The notes beneath the pieces are model-generated. The model had not been told where the DNA came from and did no database searches. It worked only from the letters and a program-made list of their open reading frames with translations. Both the position numbers and the translations under genes were made by a program. Positions 58,034-64,000 of a stretch of DNA of 64,000 nt are shown here, piece by piece. How positions within the stretch are numbered: the first letter of the stretch is position 1; every line of letters starts with the position of its first letter. The stretch lies in the NCBI GenBank assembly GCA_965220935.1, contig OZ244857.1:3286001-3350000 (forward strand), read 5' to 3'. This DNA comes from Bin80 sp965220935. Lineage in GTDB: Bacteria > Bacteroidota > Rhodothermia > Rhodothermales > Bin80.

Positions 58034-59383
58034 ATGATTCCATTGCTAATTCTTCTGTTGGGCATTATCATTGTGGTAGGCATGATCGTTGGCCTACGAA
58101 TCAATGCTTTTGTTGCATTGATTGCGGCTGCAATTGTGATAAGTATTCTTTCTCCTGGAGATTGGTCTATCAAAATAGCCAGAGTTGCAAGTTCTTTTGG
58201 AACAACAGCTGGAAGTATCGGCATTGTTATCGCAATGGCAGCTGTCATTGGAGTCACCATGATGGGCAGTGGTGCTGCAGATCGGGTCGTCCAAGCTTTT
58301 ATTCAATTTCTGGGACAAAAACGCGGTAGCCCTGCATTAGCAGGCAGTGGTTTCGTTCTATCAGTTCCGGTATTTTTTGATACGGTTTTCTATCTGCTGA
58401 TTCCATTAGCCCGCTCAATGTTCTCTCACACTGGGCGAGACTACCTCAAATATGTTGTGGCCATAGCCGCGGGTGCTGCCGCAACACATGCACTGGTGCC
58501 ACCTACCCCTGGCCCACTTGTCATTGCTGAAAATCTGAGTATTGACTTAGGCACGATGATTCTCATTGGAGCGCTCGTTGCCCTGCCAGCCACCATTCTG
58601 GGAGTTCTTTATGCAGGCTGGCTTAATCAAAAGATGACGGTTCCCATGCGCGACGTGCCCGGAGTAGAAATCACTGCAACAAAACTTGATCCGCTCCCTA
58701 ATTTAGGCCTCTCTGTTCTTCCGATAGTTCTTCCAATTTTCCTGATTGCAGGGAAAACGATTTTTCTTCCATTGATCAATACCGATAGTGTACTCTCCCA
58801 TTGGATTTATATCCTCGGTGACGCAAATATGGCTTTACTGTTGGCTGCCATCGCATCCACAACGCTTTACATCCATATGCGACGACCCTCTCGTAAAGAT
58901 CTCAGTTTAATCATAGAACAGTCATTGATGAGTGGTGGCTTGATCATTCTGATTACGGCAGCTGGAGGCACATTTGGAGCGATGCTCAAGGAAGCACAAA
59001 TTGGCCCTGCCATCAGTAACTTATTTGCTAGTAGCACTGGCGCATCCGGCATCGGAATGCTGATCCTAGGGTTCGGCATAGCCAGTCTGCTTAAGTTCGC
59101 ACAAGGATCCTCTACCGTCGCTATGATCACAGCATCTGCGATGCTGGCCGCAATGATTACGCCAGAAAGCTTGGATTTTAATTTGGTATACCTTGGCACG
59201 GCCATTGGCGGCGGCTCCTTGGTCGGATCCTGGATGAATGACAGCGGATTCTGGATTTACTCTAAAATGAGTGGACTGACCGAGGTCGAAACATTGAAGT
59301 CTTGGTCTGTACTACTTATCATACTTGGGGCGACCGCAGGAATCATTTCAATCCTCTTATCCATCTTTTTACCACTGGCCTAA
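58034..59383 (+). CDS. GntP-family gluconate/organic acid permease
   Basis: 449 residues, almost wholly hydrophobic with about 12 membrane segments. PLLILLLGIIIVVGMIVGLR at the start, GSGFVLSVPVFFDTVFYLLI, and ATHALVPPTPGPLVIAENLS (the HALVPPTPGP motif is highly typical of GntP/DsdX permeases). It imports gluconate or a related hydroxy acid with protons. It lies 6 bp before the ilvD-type dehydratase, suggesting that the pair handles a sugar acid. Confidence 0.93.
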   Translation: MIPLLILLLGIIIVVGMIVGLRINAFVALIAAAIVISILSPGDWSIKIARVASSFGTTAGSIGIVIAMAAVIGVTMMGSGAADRVVQAFIQFLGQKRGSPALAGSGFVLSVPVFFDTVFYLLIPLARSMFSHTGRDYLKYVVAIAAGAAATHALVPPTPGPLVIAENLSIDLGTMILIGALVALPATILGVLYAGWLNQKMTVPMRDVPGVEITATKLDPLPNLGLSVLPIVLPIFLIAGKTIFLPLINTDSVLSHWIYILGDANMALLLAAIASTTLYIHMRRPSRKDLSLIIEQSLMSGGLIILITAAGGTFGAMLKEAQIGPAISNLFASSTGASGIGMLILGFGIASLLKFAQGSSTVAMITASAMLAAMITPESLDFNLVYLGTAIGGGSLVGSWMNDSGFWIYSKMSGLTEVETLKSWSVLLIILGATAGIISILLSIFLPLA

Positions 59384-59389
59384 CTCAAT

Positions 59390-61069
59390 ATGAATCGCTA
59401 CAGTCAACAGATAACTCAAAATCCTCTCCAAGGCGGTGCCCGTGCAATGCTTCATGCAATAGGCCTGTCTGAGAATGATCTAACCAAAGCACAAGTGGGA
59501 ATTGTGAGTATGGGGTGGGAAGGGAATCCATGCAATATGCATCTCAATGACCTAGCAAAAAACATTAAATGCAGCGTTGGGTCTCAAGATCTCGTTGGGT
59601 TGATATATCATACCATCGGAGTCAGCGATGGTATTTCCATGGGCTCTTCAGGTATGCGCTTCTCACTTCCCTCTCGAGACCTGATCGCAGAATCCATAGA
59701 AACGGTTGCATCTGCCCAGTGGTATGACGCCGTTATCGCCGTGGCTGGGTGCGATAAAAACATGCCTGGCTCAATCATGGCGTTAGCTCGACTCAACCGG
59801 CCAGGGTTTATGGTCTATGGCGGAACTATCAAACCTGGGTGCTGGAACGATAAAACGATTGATATTGTGTCTGCGTTTGAGGCCGCAGGGCAGCGAGCAA
59901 AAGGTGCGATCACTGATGAAGACTTTCGCGAGATTGCTCGCCACGCTTGCCCAGGTGCTGGAGCCTGCGGAGGAATGTACACGGCAAACACCATGGCTTC
60001 AGCTATTGAAGCACTCGGTATGAGTCTCCCCTTTGATTCCTCCTACCCTGCCGTCAGTCAAGAAAAACAGTTGGAAATGACACAGACTGGTCAAATCATT
60101 TATCAACTTCTGGAAAAAGACCTCAAGCCTAAGGATATACTTACCCGAGAAGCATTTGAAAATGCTCTGCGCGTCGTCATTGTTTTAGGTGGATCAACCA
60201 ATGCCGCACTTCATCTCATTGCAATGGCGCATGCCGCAGAAGTTCCCCTTACATTGGATGATTTTCAATCTATTAGTGATCAAACCCCCCTGTTAGGAGA
60301 TCTCAAACCGAGCGGGCAATTTGTCATGGAAGATCTCTATAATGTAGGCGGTGTCCCAGCGGTCATGAAATTGCTCCTTGAAAATAATCTTCTCCACGGT
60401 GACTGCATGACGATCACAGGCCAAAGCCTCAAAGACAATTTGGCTGACGTTGATGATTTAACATTAGGACAGCAGGTCATCAGACCATTAAATGATCCGA
60501 TCAAAAAAACTGGCCATCTGCAAATTCTGTATGGAAATCTCGCGCCTGACGGGGCCGTTGCCAAAATTACTGGTAAAGAAGGGGAGCGTTTTGATGGATT
60601 GGCACGAGTATTTGATCGCGAAGAAGATGCGATGGATGCGATCTTGAATGATCACATCACAGCAGGTGATGTGATTGTCATTCGCTATTGCGGGCCAAAA
60701 GGAGGCCCAGGAATGCCCGAAATGCTACGCCCCACTGGTGCGATCATGGGGGCTGGGTTAGGCACTGATGTTGCTCTTATAACGGATGGTCGATTTTCAG
60801 GCGGCACTCACGGATTTGTTGTGGGACATATTACCCCAGAAGCCCAAGTCGGTGGACCAATCGCATTGATTGAAGATGGGGATCCTGTCACGATTGACGC
60901 AGAAAACCATGTGCTTACGCTTGGGATCTCCGATGCGGATCTGTCCGCGAGGCAAAAAAAATGGGCGCCACCACCGCTCAAAGCGCAGTCTGGCGTCCTT
61001 TTGAGATACGCACATACCGTGTCCTCGGCTAGTCATGGGTGCGTTACGGATATCTTCCCAACCACTTAA
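59390..61069 (+). CDS. ilvD: IlvD/Edd-family dehydratase (dihydroxy-acid or sugar-acid dehydratase)
   Basis: 559 residues, as in IlvD. VAVAGCDKNMPGSIMALARL holds the first cluster Cys region, ARHACPGAGACGGMYTANTM the second, VVLGGSTNAALHLIAMA follows, and GRFSGGTHGFVVGHITPEAQ closes the active site. It dehydrates a 2,3-dihydroxy acid using an Fe-S cluster and Mg. Length and motifs fit dihydroxy-acid dehydratase of valine/isoleucine synthesis, but no other ilv gene is near and a GntP permease precedes it by 6 bp, so sugar-acid breakdown is possible. Confidence 0.9.
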   Translation: MNRYSQQITQNPLQGGARAMLHAIGLSENDLTKAQVGIVSMGWEGNPCNMHLNDLAKNIKCSVGSQDLVGLIYHTIGVSDGISMGSSGMRFSLPSRDLIAESIETVASAQWYDAVIAVAGCDKNMPGSIMALARLNRPGFMVYGGTIKPGCWNDKTIDIVSAFEAAGQRAKGAITDEDFREIARHACPGAGACGGMYTANTMASAIEALGMSLPFDSSYPAVSQEKQLEMTQTGQIIYQLLEKDLKPKDILTREAFENALRVVIVLGGSTNAALHLIAMAHAAEVPLTLDDFQSISDQTPLLGDLKPSGQFVMEDLYNVGGVPAVMKLLLENNLLHGDCMTITGQSLKDNLADVDDLTLGQQVIRPLNDPIKKTGHLQILYGNLAPDGAVAKITGKEGERFDGLARVFDREEDAMDAILNDHITAGDVIVIRYCGPKGGPGMPEMLRPTGAIMGAGLGTDVALITDGRFSGGTHGFVVGHITPEAQVGGPIALIEDGDPVTIDAENHVLTLGISDADLSARQKKWAPPPLKAQSGVLLRYAHTVSSASHGCVTDIFPTT

Positions 61070-61126
61070 GACTTCGCTCACCTATGAGAAACCATTTAAT
61101 CTATTGCATCTCATTGTTAGGGACGA

Positions 61127-62005
61127 CTAATTCGCCTGTGGGGAGATTGTCCAAGTGGGAAATTCAGGAAGTCGCTCGCGTAACTCATCAATCAACCCCG
61201 CTTGGTACGTACCTTGATACTCTTTTTTGAAAAATCGGGGGAGGGATTCAATTAATAACCGCTGCCATGAGGATTCTTCGTCACCTGGTAGAATTGGATA
61301 GAAACAGGCACCAACACTTTGAGCGGCTTGGTAATCGCTGAAAGCATCCCCAATCATTAGCATATGATCGGGCGGATACTGGTTTGCAGATATCATTGAT
61401 AATTGATGAGATTTATTCCCCATTTCTTGACCCGCAATGATCTGAACATAATCTGATAAGCCATGCTCTCCCCACTCACGCTCCAACGCATCTACGGGCG
61501 TGCTTGATGCAACGATCATATCTGCCGATTGAGCTGCTTCACCAAGAGCTTCGTGAACAAATGGGAACGGAGGAACTCCATGTACCATGACAGAAACTGA
61601 TGCATTTACGGCTTCACTCCATCGGAGAATATCAGTTAATGCTGGTTGATCTTTGGTGGCTTCATACAGATCTGGGTTACCTAATTTGAGGCTACTCCTG
61701 ATCCAATTTCTTAACTCTTTTAGCTTGGGAATGACGGCATTTCGACGCTGGACTTCTGGCCTGTGATGTAATTGATCCATCACTTTAACTAAGGCAGGGA
61801 ATCGATTCATGCCCCGATGCATCGAGTAAAGATTTATAAACTCCCACGATTCCCTAACATACTTGCTGATTGCTTGTAAGTTGAAATGGCGAATCGTCAC
61901 TGGACAAAAGCATTCCTTATGCTTTACCTCCATCGTATCAAACACACAACCGTCAGAATCAATTGCAATAAAAAATTCTTTGCGGTTCTGGAGCTTAGAT
62001 TGCAT
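61127..62005 (-). CDS. HAD-family hydrolase
   Basis: 292 residues from the ATG at 62005 (the frame opens at a TTG at 62014). Motif I FIAIDSDGCVFDTMEVKHKE (DxD), motif II VASSTP, motif III lysine near GNKSHQ, motif IV HMLMIGDAFSDYQAAQSVGA. The cap is large and helical (about 30-170). It should be a phosphatase of the phosphoglycolate/phosphonatase group; the substrate is unknown. It lies 31 bp downstream of the TIM-barrel gene, so they are probably one operon opposite to ilvD. Confidence 0.87.
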   Translation of the reverse strand: MQSKLQNRKEFFIAIDSDGCVFDTMEVKHKECFCPVTIRHFNLQAISKYVRESWEFINLYSMHRGMNRFPALVKVMDQLHHRPEVQRRNAVIPKLKELRNWIRSSLKLGNPDLYEATKDQPALTDILRWSEAVNASVSVMVHGVPPFPFVHEALGEAAQSADMIVASSTPVDALEREWGEHGLSDYVQIIAGQEMGNKSHQLSMISANQYPPDHMLMIGDAFSDYQAAQSVGACFYPILPGDEESSWQRLLIESLPRFFKKEYQGTYQAGLIDELRERLPEFPTWTISPQAN

Positions 62006-62035
62006 TATGCCCAAGTGATGGATCTGAGTACATCG

Positions 62036-62959
62036 TTAGACTTGGCGGGGAATGAATTGCCGCAAATAAGTGACACTCTGTTGGAGGGCGCGCTTTCTGT
62101 CTTTCAGTGAACCCTCATAAGCGCGATCTTCAACCTCAACACACACTGGCCCGCTATAGCCTACATCGGTGAGTACAGAGAAAAACTTTCCCCAGTTGAC
62201 ATCCCCCATGCCTGGTAGTTTAGGAGTATGAAATGCATTTGGTGTCGCAAGAATCCCAACTTCATCAAGACGCTGTTGATCAAGTCTTACATCTTTGGCG
62301 TGAATATGGAAGAGTCTGTCTGAAAACGTTTGAAGTGGTTTCAGCACATCCATATGTTGCCAAATCATATGAGATGGGTCATAATTGAGCCCAATGAATT
62401 GGCTTTCTAAATCATTAAAGAGACGGCGCCATATTGCGGGGGTGTGGGCAATATTTTTTCCAGAAGGCCACTCATCGTTTGTAAAATACATCGGACAATT
62501 TTCAATTCCGATGCGAACTCCGCATTTCTCGGCATAATCCACAATGGGTTTCCATGTCTCTAAGACCTGTGGCCAATTCTCATCCACTGAACGATTCCAA
62601 TCCCGACCGACAAATGTATTCACTGTATTGAGTCCTAAAAGTGCGGCCCCATCAATCATCCTTTGAATTTGTGTAACTGCGATTGTCGATTCCTGTGAAT
62701 CAGGTGATAGTGGGTTTGGATAATATCCTAATGCACTAATTTTCACTCCACTCCTTTGGGCTAATCCGTTGATTTCATCGGCTTTTTGCTGGTTTATGTC
62801 TTGGACATCCACATGCGTCACCCCTGCATATCGCCGAGTCGCTTTTCCTTTTGGCCAACACATAAGTTCAACACAATCATACCCATATTCAGAGGCAAGA
62901 CAAAAAACTTCTTCAATTGACAACTCGCCAACGATAGCACTCACAAATCCTAATTGCAT
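62036..62959 (-). CDS. Sugar phosphate isomerase/epimerase (TIM barrel, xylose isomerase-like)
   Basis: 307 residues from ATG 62959 (MQLGFVSAIVGELSIEEVFC). AP-endonuclease-2 fold signs: YGYDCVELMCWPKGKA, CGVRIGIENCPMYF (metal Glu), LNYDPSHMIWQHMD (Asp-x-x-His), FHIHAKDVRLDQ (His) and GPVCVEVEDRAYEGS (Glu). Family members isomerise or dehydrate free sugars or inositol derivatives. With the HAD, the IlvD-like dehydratase and the GntP-like permease it gives a sugar-acid or polyol theme to this block. Confidence 0.9.
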   Translation of the reverse strand: MQLGFVSAIVGELSIEEVFCLASEYGYDCVELMCWPKGKATRRYAGVTHVDVQDINQQKADEINGLAQRSGVKISALGYYPNPLSPDSQESTIAVTQIQRMIDGAALLGLNTVNTFVGRDWNRSVDENWPQVLETWKPIVDYAEKCGVRIGIENCPMYFTNDEWPSGKNIAHTPAIWRRLFNDLESQFIGLNYDPSHMIWQHMDVLKPLQTFSDRLFHIHAKDVRLDQQRLDEVGILATPNAFHTPKLPGMGDVNWGKFFSVLTDVGYSGPVCVEVEDRAYEGSLKDRKRALQQSVTYLRQFIPRQV

Positions 62960-63335
62960 ACTGAAATTCAAATTGATTTTGTTTCAACAAACCATTGGGT
63001 CAATAATACGGAAACCATTTAAATCTATCCGTTATGTCAAAAATTGAATCTCTTTGAATGAAGAGTTGCTTGTTATCAATGACCTTGTTTCCTTTGGCAT
63101 CAGCTCAATCATATTGATATCTCACAAATATCAAGGATGCCCTTAATATACAAACAGTTTTCCATCATCATGGTAGCATAATTGATCAGATTGCACTTAC
63201 GGTCAAATGAAATGATTGGGTCAGCAAATGAAACAGGATGAATCTATCATGTAGATTGACTGAATCTCAAAGGGCTGAATTGTAAAACTTCAATTATTTT
63301 TCTGGTTTGTTGGCGAATTAACACCTATCAGAGGC
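62960..63335. other. Divergent intergenic region, no gene seen
   Basis: About 376 bp between the isomerase start and the subtilase start, AT-rich, presumably with the two promoters. No clear inverted repeat that I would call an operator. Confidence 0.4.
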
Positions 63336-64000
63336 ATGTACAAAAGCCCATCTTTGGGACGCTCATTTAGTCACTTATTACTACTGCTTTGCATCACGAC
63401 AGCACATCATGCTTGGGCACAAATTCAAACCAGAGTCTACGAGCCGCAGGTCGTTATCGTTCAGTTTGAAGAAGGGGTATTGATCAGTGAGGGATTAGCC
63501 AGGACGGGATCCGTTGCATTTAACATAAAGGCCGACAAGTATCAAGTGCACTCAATGACTCGGATGTACCCATTTCTAGATCATCTTGAACCAACTGATA
63601 AAATTTCTGATAATCTTGAAGCACTTCGTCGTACCTACTATCTGCGCTATGATGAAGATGTTATACCCGAGCACATTGCACGAGACTTGATGAAGGACAT
63701 AGACGTCACCTACGCTGAGCCTGTCCTAATGAATCATGCTGATCTATTGATTCAACGAGATGAGCCTAATGATCCAGAATATCAGCAGCAAACCTATCTA
63801 AAACATCTTCAGTTACCGCAAGTCTGGGATGTGATTAAAAGTGATCAGTCGGATTCTCCAGTGGTCATTGCGATTGTAGATACAGGATCAGAATGGAGCC
63901 ATGAAGATCTCCTGGGGAATGTTTGGACGAATGAAGATGAAATTCCAAACAATGGGGTTGATGATGATAATAATGGATTTATTGATGATATTCATGGAGT
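63336..64000 (+). CDS. Subtilisin-like serine protease (S8), 5' part
   Basis: The frame from ATG 63336 (MYKSPSLGRSFSHLLLLLCI) is open to the window edge; 221 codons visible. Signal peptide up to HHAWAQ. An inhibitor_I9-like propeptide region (about 30-135) ends with YAEPVLMNH. Then DPEYQQQTYLKHLQLPQVWD and VVIAIVDTGSEWSHEDLLGN with the catalytic Asp of S8 peptidases, and a Ca-binding-like NGVDDDNNGFIDDIHG. His and Ser lie beyond the window. It is exported, likely with a C-terminal sorting domain as in relatives. Confidence 0.92.
   Translation, partial: MYKSPSLGRSFSHLLLLLCITTAHHAWAQIQTRVYEPQVVIVQFEEGVLISEGLARTGSVAFNIKADKYQVHSMTRMYPFLDHLEPTDKISDNLEALRRTYYLRYDEDVIPEHIARDLMKDIDVTYAEPVLMNHADLLIQRDEPNDPEYQQQTYLKHLQLPQVWDVIKSDQSDSPVVIAIVDTGSEWSHEDLLGNVWTNEDEIPNNGVDDDNNGFIDDIHG

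Overview
The window looks like a chromosomal segment of a Rhodothermota/Balneolota-type (Bacteroidota-related) bacterium. The best clues are a very large secreted fibronectin-III protein ending in a NYPNPF-type C-terminal sorting domain, the DUF1015-serA-serC cluster, and weak or absent Shine-Dalgarno sequences. This taxonomic placement is inference from gene content; there is no rRNA in the window. Base composition is moderate (by eye a little under half G+C) and AT-richer in the accessory parts.

Housekeeping blocks alternate with decayed accessory islands. Core blocks: 1-3860 (ABC export permease/ATPase and a divergent TesA-like esterase); 10061-16897 (thioesterase, transhydrogenase pntAA-pntAB-pntB, and serC-serA-DUF1015); 26553-28833 (dTDP-glucose dehydratase, HAD phosphatase, tyrosine phosphatase); 41743-52020 (xseA, xseB, SDR, K+ channel, L,D-transpeptidase, signal peptidase I, lepA, tRNA-Leu, tRNA-Asn); 52424-57268 (the giant surface protein); 58034-64000 (GntP-type permease, IlvD-type dehydratase, HAD, TIM-barrel isomerase and the start of a subtilase).

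Accessory island 1 (3879-9700) carries a ParA-like ATPase overlapping an AlbA_2/HATPase protein, a frameshifted companion ORF, a MITE, a frameshifted PIN-domain gene with a truncated partner, and a TnpB element. Island 2 (16900-26450) carries gene remnants, a broken DDE IS, an intact-looking type II restriction-modification pair, a vWA pseudogene, an initiator tRNA split by a group I intron, and fragments of IS66 and ISAzo13 transposases. Island 3 (28860-41740) carries a decayed EcoRI-type methyltransferase/DUF262 fusion, a complete AbiE toxin-antitoxin pair, an ISL3 element, a second solitary AbiEi, two more TnpB elements (one split by an intact IS), an ORF-less group II intron and another MITE.

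Four observations stand out. (1) Three TnpB-only elements have about 23-24 bp terminal inverted repeats, and two have perfect 8-bp target duplications. That signature belongs to DDE cut-and-paste transposition, not IS200/IS605 movement. All three copies share a frameshift that removes the last RuvC catalytic aspartate. (2) tRNA-fMet contains a compact (about 267 nt) group I intron between U33 and the anticodon. (3) A 12-G tract lies inside the 5' coding part of the giant surface protein, a candidate phase-variation switch. (4) A 542-nt group II intron lacks any reverse transcriptase. All assignments come from reading the sequence; no database or folding program was run.
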